This document shows, in pieces, positions 1 through 9,875 of a DNA stretch of 64,000 nt; within the stretch, counting starts at the first letter, position 1, and each line of letters starts with the position of its first letter. Position numbers and translations under genes: made by a program. Source of the DNA: Daphnia carinata (lineage: Eukaryota; Arthropoda; Branchiopoda; Diplostraca; Daphniidae); contig NC_081333.1 of the NCBI RefSeq assembly GCF_022539665.2, positions 372,001 through 436,000 on the forward strand. Direction: 5' to 3'. Below the pieces are notes generated by a model. It saw nothing but the letters and a program-made list of their open reading frames with translations, ran no database searches and had not been told where the DNA came from.

Positions 1-159
1 TATTTGCAAAATTCGTTTCTTTCATTGTCTGTGTTAGCTTTGTTCACACATTACATTAATCAATTTTTTTTTTGGCTTTGTTTTATTTGTTTTTGTCACA
101 TTTGATGGTAAGGTGACGGGTATTGGTTTATCGTTTATCTGTAAGCATTCTATTATTAT

Positions 160-222
160 CCAGGGATCGAACCCTGGATGTTCGGCATACCTCGCCGATG
201 CTCTACCAATGAGCCACGAATC
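160..222 (-). pseudogene. tRNA-like sequence (tRNA-derived repeat) 1
   Basis: Read on the minus strand, it has an A-box-like TGGCTCATTGGTAGAGC, a 5-bp anticodon-type stem TCGGC/GCCGA with a 7-base loop, and a B box GGGTTCGATCC inside a paired T arm. The acceptor stem does not pair and the base before the presumed anticodon is A rather than T. It is therefore a degenerate tRNA or SINE head, not a working tRNA gene. Confidence 0.5.
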
Positions 223-345
223 ATATGATTTTAAGTTGGCTTTTTTTTCTAGTCACTTGTGGACTTGCATTTATACTTAGAATAAAACTGAAATGCAATT
301 CTGCAATATACTCTTGTACATTATTCTACTTCATTTTTACACATC

Positions 346-411
346 TACTGAGGTTTGAACCCAGGGTAACAGGTATCGCAGATAAAAGCTCTACCACAGA
401 GCTAAGAACCT
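346..411 (-). pseudogene. tRNA-like sequence 2
   Basis: On the minus strand it has an A-box-like TTAGCTCTGTGGTAGAGC followed about 30 bases later by a B-box-like GGGTTCAAACC. It sits in the loop of the foldback. No good acceptor stem is visible, so I read it as a tRNA-derived repeat. Confidence 0.45.
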
Positions 412-510
412 TATGGAAGCTATAGAAAGATAAACATATAGTTGTGAAAAACTGCATAAACATCCAAGACGATAACATATGATATGCGATAATAAAAAAT
501 TTAAATATAT

Positions 511-573
511 CTCGTGGCTCAATGTTAGAGCATCGGCGTTGCACGCTGAATGTCTGGGGATCGGTTCCCATAC
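511..573 (+). pseudogene. tRNA-like sequence 3
   Basis: Plus-strand TGGCTCAATGTTAGAGC resembles an A box and GGATCGGTTCCC a weakened B box. It is the inverted partner of tRNA-like sequence 1. It also resembles the minus-strand copy at 5046-5112, sharing GCATCNGCGTNGCACGCT. It is more degenerate than its partners. Confidence 0.4.
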
Positions 574-828
574 GAGTAAAACAAAATACAAAATTACTTC
601 ATAAAATATCCAGATTGTTCCTTGAATCTAAGTTGAACAATTCAAAGAGTGTAATAAATAATACTTACAGACAAACGATAAACCAATGGAAACAATGCTT
701 ACCATCAAAGGTGACAAAAACAATAAAGGTGAATTAAGCAAGCTAAATATAAAAAGTGTAACGTATGAACACAGCGAATACAGACAATGAAAGAAACGAA
801 TTTTGCAAATAATATTTTATAAAAAAAA

Positions 829-1248
829 TTTTATTGACAATTCTCTGCACATTACAATTATTTTTGCAACTTTAAAAAGGCACAATAGCCCTTTCAAAAG
901 TTGCCGTCAACCCAGGCAGGGGGAGACACTGCCTTGTTGACCCACCGGGGAGATTACCCGGTGATTGGCTAAGAGAAGCCGGAAGAAGAGCTGAAGATTT
1001 GGAACATTTTTACAGGAGCGATTAACCTTTAGTTCGGATTTGTGGGCAGCCACATCACCCTCCGTGAACACACATCATCGGACGAAGCGGCACCCCACGT
1101 CCCCTTTCCGGCCAGAGCCCTCCAAACCTCGGTATATGTTGTTTTTATATATACCGTACAGTAGGGGCATGACCCCCTACGGGCTTATTATGAGTCAAGG
1201 GGAAACGGGGCTTCAGAAAAGAAGGGAGCCCAGATATGCACTTCAATT
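829..1248 (+). repeat. Left terminal inverted repeat arm
   Basis: It runs from TTTTATTGACAAT to AGATATGCACTTCAATT and mirrors 4368-4764. It contains short palindromes (ACCGGGGAGATTACCCGGT, and GTAGGGG...CCCCTAC), suggesting sub-terminal structure. Confidence 0.65.
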
Positions 1249-1950
1249 TTTTTAATATCAAATACCGTCTGGGGAATCCGAATTAAGTATAGCAATGTCA
1301 TGTCATCCATCCAATCAATACAATTTATTCAGTGTCTTGCCCCAACCAAGAATCTTTTCAGATCCAATGTTACTATTAACCTATATTGAGAAAAGAAAAA
1401 CAACACCGTTAAACACATCAATTGTTGATCATGGAACTTACATGACTCATAGATTCAACTTCTGGTGGAAGCTTGGGAAAGGACATACAAATTGCAGATT
1501 AACTTCATTGTATAAGGCTCTTGAATGATAAACTAGCACCTGTAGAATGTTGCATTGTTGATAGTTGTGTTCCCAGTACATGAAAATCCTTTCCTATTGG
1601 ATAAAATTTTTTTTGGTAGATAAGACCTGGTTGGCAAAAAGGAGGAGAAATTCTTCGTCATAAATTCAAAATTATTTGAAGAAAAATCCTTTCATACCTA
1701 AAGAGTCCATGTATGATGTTCATCTCTGCAATAGCAGCAAAATTAAAACATCTTTAGGGCCATTTAAGTACCCAGTTTCCCCAACACTCTGAACGTAAAG
1801 GACAAGTTGTTCTTTAGACAGAGAAGCAGAATTATTTGAGGCTTCTAGCTGTGACAGAACTATAAAGGATTGCTGTTGTACTGGATTCATTAACACAAGA
1901 TGGTACTTCTCATTAGGCAATTTGCATTACTCTATTAATTTACCTCACAC

Positions 1951-2708
1951 CTTACGGTAATGCACTCTCAGTGTTTTTTCATCTGTAGGCTCACTCTTCC
2001 ATCCTGTAACACTTCCAGACTTGATTTGATCCCCCGTTAAAATCTGTGAATGCAAAATAATAGCATTAAAAATACTTTTTCGATAGACAAAAAACCGAAA
2101 AGTACCTAATCCATGTTTCATGTTGAACTTGTGCCATTTCTGGGTTTCTGTACCACACCCATTTTCGGCCCAAATACGTTCCCACAATTGTTCAGTTCCT
2201 TCACTGCATGAGCTTATTACTAACGATTCTTTTAGTGCAGCACTAACAGAATTTAAATTTAACACACTGTCATGTGGTGGACTGAATAACTAAGCAATAA
2301 ATAATTGTTTTTTAAAATTCTATACTTATTTTGAATTCTTATTTAAAAACTTTAGGTACCTGGCTGTGTTCGCCTAATGCCAACTCATCCTCACGTTCAG
2401 TTACAGATGAGTTTTGAAAAACCTCCTTCACTGTTTGGAAACTGTTCCGTTCCAATTTGTTCTTTTCCCCTAGCTGAGCTTGAAGACTCAAAATTTGAGC
2501 TACAAAACACGAATGAATAAAAGCAAATGAATAGAATCATTACGTGTTAGGCCTACGATCCTTAGCTTTGTTATCTAATATTTTGTGTTGTTCCAATAAC
2601 TGGGCCTGCAGCTTCATAATTTGATCTAATAAACAATAATTAATAATTGAAAACCAATATAATAATGTTTATACTTACCATTTTTTTGTTTTATTATCTT
2701 ATCCATTT
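1951..2708 (-). pseudogene. Degenerate multi-exon coding remnant inside the TIR element
   Basis: Minus-strand blocks look like exons. A start (MDKIIKQKN) at 2708 is followed by GTAAGT. A second block reads QIMKLQAQLLEQHKIL and a third QILSLQAQLGEKNKLERN; both are leucine/glutamine heptad-like and likely coiled coil. A fourth block (about 2280-2106) contains ELWERIWAENG-like text around W residues, and a fifth spans about 2042-1951. Several junctions have good GT and AG sites and matching phase, but the third-to-fourth junction does not stay in frame, so I call it broken. I do not recognise the family. A coiled coil near the start would suit a transposase N-terminus, but no DDE or zinc-finger motif is visible. 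Confidence 0.35.
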
Positions 2709-2894
2709 TTCAATTGTTCCTCCAGCCACGCGTTGTTCTCCAGCCACGCTACTCAATTAACTGCTAATGGGATACAATTAACTGAAATTGCTTACATGCC
2801 TGTAATAACGAAACCGACTGATAGATGGCTACGGGTAGAAAAAAGAGAAAAAAGTGCGTTTTTTTTTTTTCCGCCATTTTTTTTTTTTTTTTAT

Positions 2895-2947
2895 GTAAAA
2901 CGGATTGCCATAAAAAAACGGATTGCCATAATGGCAATCCGTTTTAC
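2895..2947. repeat. Perfect 17-bp inverted repeat hairpin
   Basis: GTAAAACGGATTGCCAT at 2895-2911 is followed by its exact reverse complement at 2931-2947. A second direct copy of ACGGATTGCCAT lies in the loop. It is in the interior of the TIR element, beside long T tracts. Confidence 0.7.
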
Positions 2948-4367
2948 CCCAAAAATATAAAAAAATATCGGCCTTTTTTTTGTTTCACTGCTTTCGCCAC
3001 CTCCCGGTCAGATTTGTAGGTAATTCTCTACATACCAAATTTTTCTGTTGCATCATGCTAGCGCAGTAGCGTACAGTACTTTGCGGTTGCCAAACGTCGT
3101 CAGGCTATTTCGTCATACTGTGGTTTCACCCCATCTGTCATTTGTACCAATTGTAGATATTGTCCATAACAAGTCTTCATGTTTACATTCTTGCCAGTGG
3201 TGCTGATACTTTTTTTTATCACAACCGCTTGTTTCAGCTGTTCCAAGTGAAGCATTACTTATGCAAGTACTTAAAGAGGGCTGACCATTACAAAAGAAGA
3301 GCTCATCGCGGTATGTTATGAAATGAATAGATTTTTAAAGAAGGAAAACTTTAAACCTCCCCTATTCCTCATAGATGCTGTGATGGTATGTTTGCAAAAC
3401 TGGAAAAAATTCTGTGCTATGGTGGCCTTAAGTAGGTGCTCAACATTTTGAAAAATGTGAACAGCAAAAACAGTTGGTCAGAATTCCAAACGTCAAAAGT
3501 ACTTATTTCTGGAAAATTAGTTAATCTACGTCCTGATTTTCTGCTGTTCCATCAGTCACTATGCAGTGTGTTTGAACAATGAAAGCATTCTTGAATCAGA
3601 CTGCTTCAGTTTATATCGAAAATGTACTGCTTGTCATGCCCTGTGACCAACTTCACAGGACTATGTTGTAAGTTAGTATCACTTTACAAAGCCAAATAGG
3701 TGTAACAAAATGCAATTTTGTAAATTTTTTATACAGAATTATTTTACTGCTTTGTTTCATTGTACAGCAAATTTAGATTACATGCCTAGTACGAAAGAGA
3801 TCAAGTATATTACCGAAATTGGCAATTTCCCTTTGCGACATTCAAACTCCTCAGTCTGTCATTCTGATACAGGGGTCCTGAAAGAAGTTGGAACATTTTG
3901 AACCATCTCATCCAATAAGTCTGTCTCTTTTTTTGTGCCTGGAAACCCATGATTACAACTAATTAAAATTCCATTATTGTGATATTTGCATAGGTATTAG
4001 AAAATAGGTAGTCGCTTAATGATTAGTTTCTTCACTGCCCGTCAACTTACCACCCAAGCAAGCACTTTGTCTGTCAAACCATTAGCTGAATACAGTTAAT
4101 ACCAGTAGTTCACCAAAACAAGAGGTAAAGAAGGATTGCACCGATCCTTATTGAATATATATTGATAGGCAAACATTTAAAAATTGATTCATGTTTCGTT
4201 TTCTTTAAATAGGTTAAGAATCATACTGAATCAAAAGAGGTATCTAGTCGAACCAAATTTCATAATGATAACGGTTGGAAGCCCGAAGGAATTTTTGAAA
4301 AATGCTTCCTGCCCATTACCTTCAGTCGTTGCTGCGGCCCGAAAACAAAGAATTAAAAGTTATATAA

Positions 4368-4764
4368 ATTGAAGTGCATATCTGGGCTCCCTTCTTTTCT
4401 GTGGCCCCGTTTCCCTTAAATTTTTAATAAGCCCGTAGGGGGTCATGCCCCTACTGTGATCAGCAGTAAACGGTTGTGAGTGCGCTGTCCGGAAAGGGGA
4501 CGTGGGGGTCCCCATGGTTCGATGATATCATTGGAGGGCTGTGGGGCTACCCAAAAATCCGAATTAACGGTTAATCGCTCACGTAAAAGCTTGTCCGCAA
4601 CCTTCGCTCTTCTACCGGCTTCTCTTAGCCACGCACCGGGTAATCTCCCCGGTGAGTCAACTGAGGTAGTGTCTCCCCCTACCTTGGTTGACAGCAACTT
4701 CGAAATCGGCTATTTTGCCCTTTCAAAGTTGCAAGTCTTTAACTTGTGCCGAATATTGTCAATA
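4368..4764 (-). repeat. Right terminal inverted repeat arm
   Basis: It mirrors 829-1248. It begins at AATTGAAGTGCATATCTGGG and ends at ATTGTCAAT. Substitutions relative to the left arm show that the insertion is not recent. Confidence 0.65.
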
Positions 4765-5045
4765 CAAATTCTTTAAAAAAAATTTACATTTGTGTCTTTT
4801 TTACTTGCTGTTGCTCTGTCATTTTGTGGACGTATACGTTATACTTTCAATTTTTATTCTGTTTCAATTTATGGGAGAATATTTCGTTGTTAGACGACTT
4901 CAATGTCTATGGAACGATGCACTTTAATCCCACTTCATGGAGATTCTACAACTTTATGAGCATTAATGATATTGAATTGTATACATGCATTATATTTCTA
5001 ATATTACATTTTGAGTTATGTATGTTTATTTAATTTCATTTTGAC

Positions 5046-5112
5046 TCTCTAGGGGATTGAACCTTTAATTTGTAGCGTGCGACGCTGATGCTCAACCATA
5101 GAGCCATGAATC
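5046..5112 (-). pseudogene. tRNA-like sequence 4
   Basis: On the minus strand it has an A-box-like TGGCTCTATGGTTGAGC and a B box GGTTCAATCCC. It shares GCATCAGCGTCGCACGCT with tRNA-like sequence 3, in inverted orientation, which places related tRNA-like units on both sides of the TIR element. Confidence 0.45.
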
Positions 5113-5310
5113 TTGTAAATTAGTGAACTATTTTTCCATGTCTTTTGAAGCAAACCTATTTGCACTTGTAATGATATTGTTGTGCGTCCCAACGCAATCT
5201 AATATTTCCGTATCGGAATGTCACCTATAAATACAATAGAGTAATTCTTTTTTTGTACAAAGAAATATTGTCTACAGCGGGAACCATGACTCGACCCTCT
5301 TGCACATAGG

Positions 5311-5380
5311 ATCCAGACGTGACTCGAACTCTTGACTTTCGATTACCGTAGTCAGACGCTCTACCTCAGAGCTATCAGTA
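5311..5380 (-). pseudogene. tRNA-like sequence 5, resembling tRNA-Arg(ACG)
   Basis: On the minus strand it has TAGCTCTGAGGTAGAGC, then GTCTGACTACGG, then a B box GAGTTCGAGTC. The GTCTGACTACGG stretch is what I know from the anticodon arm of eukaryotic tRNA-Arg with anticodon ACG. Insertions follow the anticodon and the acceptor stem is not intact, so it is a pseudogene or SINE head. Confidence 0.45.
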
Positions 5381-5430
5381 TTACATTATTTCCCGTAGCG
5401 TGCTAATACGATACAGCGTAACGTAAAATA

Positions 5431-7374
5431 AGAAAAAGTCGGGCTTATTTTTAAACCTGACTGTACATCAGATGGCCGTGCATGATAAGGTTAAAATAAT
5501 AGTATGTGGTATATCTTCATGCTATGATCTATATTTACCAGGTATATCTTCCCATTAGCGTGATACATAATGCTAGTAGTCTCTGTTAACTAAGTACATC
5601 AATAAACCAACAGTAAAATAACAAAACAAGCACGAAAGAAGCCACTACACCATTTCATATATGATCAAAATGCTTAAAATAATTGGCATATTAATGTTCA
5701 TTTTTTAGTTTTTGCGAAGTTGAAAAAGAAAATTACCGGAAGTGACCGAAAGTAGGCTATATCTCCAGAAATACTGGACCCACAACAAAACGAATGTGAT
5801 TTTCGTGATCCTCGTGAAATTTAAGGTGTGTCTGACCTATTTTGACCTGTTTTTGGCGAAAAGTCCAATTTGGCCAAAATCGCGATTTTTCCTGAACTAT
5901 AGTTCAGGGAAATTTGCGATTTTTGACGATTTTCGGGTATTTTCTACTGACACATGGATTCGACCCCAAATTTCATGAGGATTACGAAGATGTGGTTCTT
6001 TTTCCATTCAGACCAACAGATAGTGAGTTATTAAGCAATTTCAAACCGGAAGTTATACCGGAAGTTAAAATTTCGAAAATTTAAAAAATGAACTATGTTC
6101 TCGTTTACAAGGTACACAAGATCTGCATAGTTTCAGTCGTAAACTATAGTAAATGAACATAACATGGCCTTTCAAAGTTCGTAAAGTTCAGTTTTCAGGC
6201 ACGACATGTATACCACTTCAAAGCACTACCACACACATAATAATGGAAGCAAATGTTTCAAGTCATCCCCTTAATTTGATAGCCATCAGAATTAAGGCCA
6301 TGGTGAAACTGATACGGTTATGAGCAGAAAAAAGTAAACAGGAGATCCAATTCTTGCGGAACATTAATAGCAAATAGCACATCTTGTTAGAATTTCTTGA
6401 AGGTTTATGCCAATAAAAACTGGCCTATAAACTTAAAAACTTCTGTTACAGACTGTGAATATTTTGTTGCATTGAGAAATGAATGCTACCACGCTTGTAA
6501 CAATGGCTTTATCCAGAATGATACAACATGAGACCTGGTTTTCCAAAAGTACGTTAATATTACCTTGTTCTATGCCCAACAGCTTACATTTTGTGTTGGT
6601 AACGAAGCAGCGTAAAATTTGCACATCAATAATAGGGGTGGAGGTAAAAACAACAAGCTATTCCGACGAAGTAAACTCAAATACACGCTTTCAACGTAAC
6701 AACAAAGTAAACAATGAGAATCACATGTCAAAAATAGTTTGGATTTCAGCCGCTAGAGGCTGGTGAACTTGCAACGCCCGTCCGCTGGAAATTATGTTCG
6801 GCCAGCTTTTAAAATAAGCCCAACAAAATAAGCCCGATTTTTCAACTTTCGAAAGGCAAAACAACCCTTATGAGTGTTAGTTTTTGCAGAAACAAATTTT
6901 AAGCCCGAATAAATAAGCCAGACTTTTCTTAGGCCTTGGGCGGGGCTTATTTTCGTCGGGCTTAAAATTTGTTTCTGCAAAAAAATAATAGCATTAAATC
7001 TAAATAACTATAGATGATTCTGATTCAAAATTAACCAAGGAATACGAAAGCGGAATTTGTTTTTACGTACAATATGTAGTTTTGGAGTAATTTAAAATAT
7101 AAAATTAGTGTGTGTGCGAATCGAGATCATTACTAGCGCGCCAGTACGCTACAGCGCTAGCGTGACACATCAATGCACAAATATTAGTGTATTTCATAAA
7201 CCATCGTCTTAATGATAAAAATAACAATTTTCCCATAATCAGCATTTGATTTGGAGTATATCTATGATATTCAACCAATTCTTATGCGTGTCGTTGAAAA
7301 TCAGATTTAAAAAATTAAGCCCGACAAAATAAGCCCGACAAAATATGCACAACAAAATAAGCCCGACTCTTTCT
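5431..7374. mobile_element. Putative TIR element built around AAAATAAGCCCGAC
   Basis: A 21-bp inverted pair, AGAAA(A/G)AGTCGGGCTTATTTT, lies at 5431-5451 and 7354-7374. The same AAAATAAGCCCGAC word recurs in both orientations inside, at about 6818-6842, 6901-6968 and three times in tandem at 7318-7367. The AT-rich interior includes a region starting GGAAGTGACCGAAAG and ending with two CCGGAAGTTA-type words (about 5737-6065) that looks like dispersed repeat sequence. No coding region is recognised. The boundaries rest only on the repeated word and no target duplication was found. Confidence 0.35.
6881..6983. repeat. 28-bp perfect inverted repeat with nested stem
   Basis: TTTTTGCAGAAACAAATTTT followed by AAGCCCGA (6881-6908) is repeated exactly as its reverse complement at 6956-6983. 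The loop contains a second shorter pair, AATAAGCC and GGCTTATT. It could be a ~103-bp foldback element of its own. Confidence 0.65.
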
Positions 7375-8222
7375 ATTTATTGTTTTTTTTTCAAAAACCT
7401 AAACATTGCTATAAAAATACATTTTTTTAAATTCAAAATTTTATGTTGTTGTCGAAAATCGAGTTTATTTTGACTTGGGATTTATAGTTAAAGAGTTATT
7501 TAAGATCGTTTTTGAAACACATCGAATATTTTGCTGCAACGCGCTAGCTATGGATTATGGGTATATCCACGAAACCATGGGTTATGCATGCTGTATAAAG
7601 ATTTCTTTCTCTTTGCTTCTATTTTGTTCAAATTTTACGCTGATGTCGGAAATCGAGTTCGTTTTGACATGTAGGTTAGTGAGGCAATTCCCACGGTAAT
7701 AACATTCGCGTTTTTTCAATTTATTGGTTGTTTTCTTCTAAAAACATGAAATAATGGAAAATTATACATGATTTGCATTCAACAAGAATCACGAATATTG
7801 GCTTTATTTTGGCGAGAAATATTTGGTTTTTGAAATAAACGTAAACGGCGTGCTTTCCTATGGGAATTACCACTTACTAGTCACGTTCTGTTAATAAAAC
7901 AGTTCTGCCCAGATTGTATAGACTGTAAAGACTTTCGGTTGAACGGACGGGAACTTTAAATCCAATAATCTACGCTATGGTTTTCAATGTGTTTATTTTT
8001 AGGTCACTCATTTTATATTAGTTATTTAATAATTAAATTTACCTCTTTCACAATACTGTGTTCTAATGGTTTATTTTGTCAGCCTGAGAATATTTCCCCA
8101 CGTTAAACTATGTCAAGTAGATTTCTGCCAGCAGAAGTGATCAGAGTTTCACTATCTATACAATAAAAATTAAAAAAATAAACATTAATTAATGCAATTT
8201 TTTGAATACACCTAAATACCCT
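7375..8222. other. AT-rich non-coding stretch
   Basis: I see no gene, RNA or clear repeat here. The open frames are short and carry no recognisable domain. Confidence 0.5.
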
Positions 8223-8550
8223 TCAGGCTATTGGTTCCTGTTCAGGACGAAGATAGAACAATTTAACAAGTAAATTTTCTATATGTTCAAAGGTTCTTTC
8301 ATCTGCCTTATTCACTGGTACTTTCTGACCGTCATGCAGCAGTAGTTCTTTCAGCCATGTCTGTATAAGAAAGTGTAATTCAATACTCTTAGATTTTAAC
8401 TTTTCAAGGCCTATGAGTGTCAACGATAATTTGTAACTAAACTACACAATTTACTTCAGGCTGGTGTTCACTTGACTTGATGAATTTCAGTGCCAAGCCT
8501 GGCCCTGTGACAGTGGTGACGCTATTAGGCCAGCCAATAGGTTCTCTCTC
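8223..8550 (-). CDS. Two C-terminal exons of an unrecognised minus-strand protein
   Basis: Minus-strand exon 8455 to about 8550 reads REPIGWPNS...SSEHQPE and ends at GAA|GTAAAT. The next exon, 8223-8360, starts after TTATACAG and reads TWLKELLLHDGQK...YLRPEQEPIA then stop. The junction is in phase 0 and both sites are good. The final exon is helical, rich in L, E and K. The upstream limit is uncertain because several AG dinucleotides precede it (GAGAGAGAG). I do not recognise the family. It does not look like a continuation of the carbonic anhydrase, which has its own stop codon at 9876. Confidence 0.35.
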
Positions 8551-8779
8551 TCAACTGGTGTTTTACTTATTTCCCTAAAGAAAACCAAATTCGTTATAAA
8601 GTGATTTGGTAACCGCTGTTACGTAGGAGCTTGAATGATTTTGTGCGAATGATTCATAACCTAAAACGTTGGGACAGAAGCAAACGTAAAATTCTGTTAG
8701 GGTTAAAAAAAGTGACCATGTCACTGGACTTCTATAGAACGTCACTCTGGAAAACGTGACCTTACCGACGTTGCTTCTA

Positions 8780-8862
8780 CAGTGCCGGTCCAGTTATAGA
8801 ACCGGCCTGTGCGCGGTTCTATAACTGAATGGTTCTATAACCGAGCAGCCGATCTCAGAGCC
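8780..8862 (+). repeat. Solitary end of a CAGTGCCGGTCC-type TIR element
   Basis: TA-CAGTGCCGGTCCAGTTATAG begins here. It matches the termini of the complete element at 9084-9557 and is followed by repeated GGTTCTATAAC words. A matching right end before 9083 was not found, so it is probably a truncated copy. Confidence 0.55.
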
Positions 8863-9083
8863 ACCTATCGTCGATTCTTTCATCACACAGATTTTGACAG
8901 TATGTGAATGTAAAAGCGAATAGCACAGGGATAGTGCTGATCTCTATGCAACTACCCAGAATAGGGGGAAGGGGGTTCTTATATTAGAATTTAATACCTC
9001 AACCATTCCTGCATTATTTTACCAACAATAAGGTTCTACCACAAAGAGAATGCCCCATCAACGATTGGTCATTATATAAGATA

Positions 9084-9557
9084 CAGTGCCGGTCCACTTC
9101 TAGAAACCCTTAGCTATGGAACCGGCTCGGTTATCGAACCGATTTTTATTTCCCCTGTTTCAGCGCCCATAATTAATAAATGGAAAAAAACAAAACGACA
9201 CGAAAAGTGTCATTTTGTAATACAGTTATTTAAAAATTCTGATAACATTAAAAGGCAAAGAGAAAAGCAGCACGATAAGTCATTTGTTTTATTGTTTTCC
9301 GCCTGAATTCGTTTGGAAGGCTATTATTTTACGTAAAGTCATTAAGCCAATTTGTACTATTGTCTAAAATTGCTAAAACCAATTTCAATAACATGTGCTT
9401 GTACGTTTTAAAATGCGTAATCCGTACGTTCGAACCCAAAAATATGGATTTAGTTCAAAATACAGCCAATGGCGGCGCTGAAACACGGCAAGGAAAAATC
9501 GGTTCGATAACCGAGCTGGTTCTATAGCTAAGCGGTTCTATAAGTGGACCGGCACTG
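9084..9557. mobile_element. MITE with ~90-bp TIRs, TA target sites
   Basis: The left end CAGTGCCGGTCCACTTCTAG (9084) and the right end ...TAAGTGGACCGGCACTG (9557) are near-perfect reverse complements for about 90 bp, reaching CTGTTTCAGCGCC inside. Both ends abut TA, as expected for a Tc1/mariner-pogo type insertion. CAGT termini are typical of that superfamily. At ~474 bp with no open frame it is non-autonomous. It lies just 3' of the carbonic anhydrase stop codon. Confidence 0.75.
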
Positions 9558-9875
9558 TACCGATTCTTCTTTTAGTTCCATATGATTTCCAACGGTTGAG
9601 AAGTAAATTCTGTCGCTAACACATCATATTACAAATAAACTGTACGTAGGTTGCACACAAAAAAAAACAACAAACAAAAGTAACATTAAATTTCGAAGAA
9701 GTGTGCATCACCTATTAGCAAGGCTGAAAGACGAATGTTAAAGCATTTGTGCATTGAATTTGAGTTAATGAAACTGTTAGAAAAGAATTTCACGTGCGGC
9801 AGAAAAGGGACAGTAAAAACACGAAGCGGAAACGAACATGGTAAAAGGAAAACAAACAGAACGGGGAATTCTAGT

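Larger units (their letters stand above)
1..812. repeat. Foldback (long inverted repeat) with tRNA-like arms
   Basis: The first ~31 bases (TATTTGCAAAATTCG...) return as an exact reverse complement ending near 811. The match continues inward with some divergence for roughly 200 bp: the GTCACNTTTGATGGTAAG and GGTTTATCGTTTNTCTGTAAG blocks at about 95-150 pair with blocks at about 665-715. A tRNA-like sequence lies in each arm (160-222 minus, 511-573 plus) and a third in the central loop. I see no coding region. It could be a foldback transposon or a nested terminal repeat of the element to its right. The left edge coincides with the window start, so the true end is unknown. Confidence 0.7.
829..4764. 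mobile_element. DNA element with ~400-bp terminal inverted repeats
   Basis: Two long arms, about 829-1248 and 4368-4764, are reverse complements with scattered substitutions and small indels. Shared landmarks include TTGCAACTTT, GGGGGAGACACT, the ACCGGGGAGATTACCCGGTG palindrome, GGGGCATGACCCCCTAC and AGATATGCACTTCAATT. The ~3.1-kb interior carries exon-like blocks on the minus strand but no recognisable transposase catalytic domain, so the element looks non-autonomous. The outer sequence on both sides is itself distantly similar, so the true termini could lie further out. The superfamily cannot be named from this sequence alone. Confidence 0.65.
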
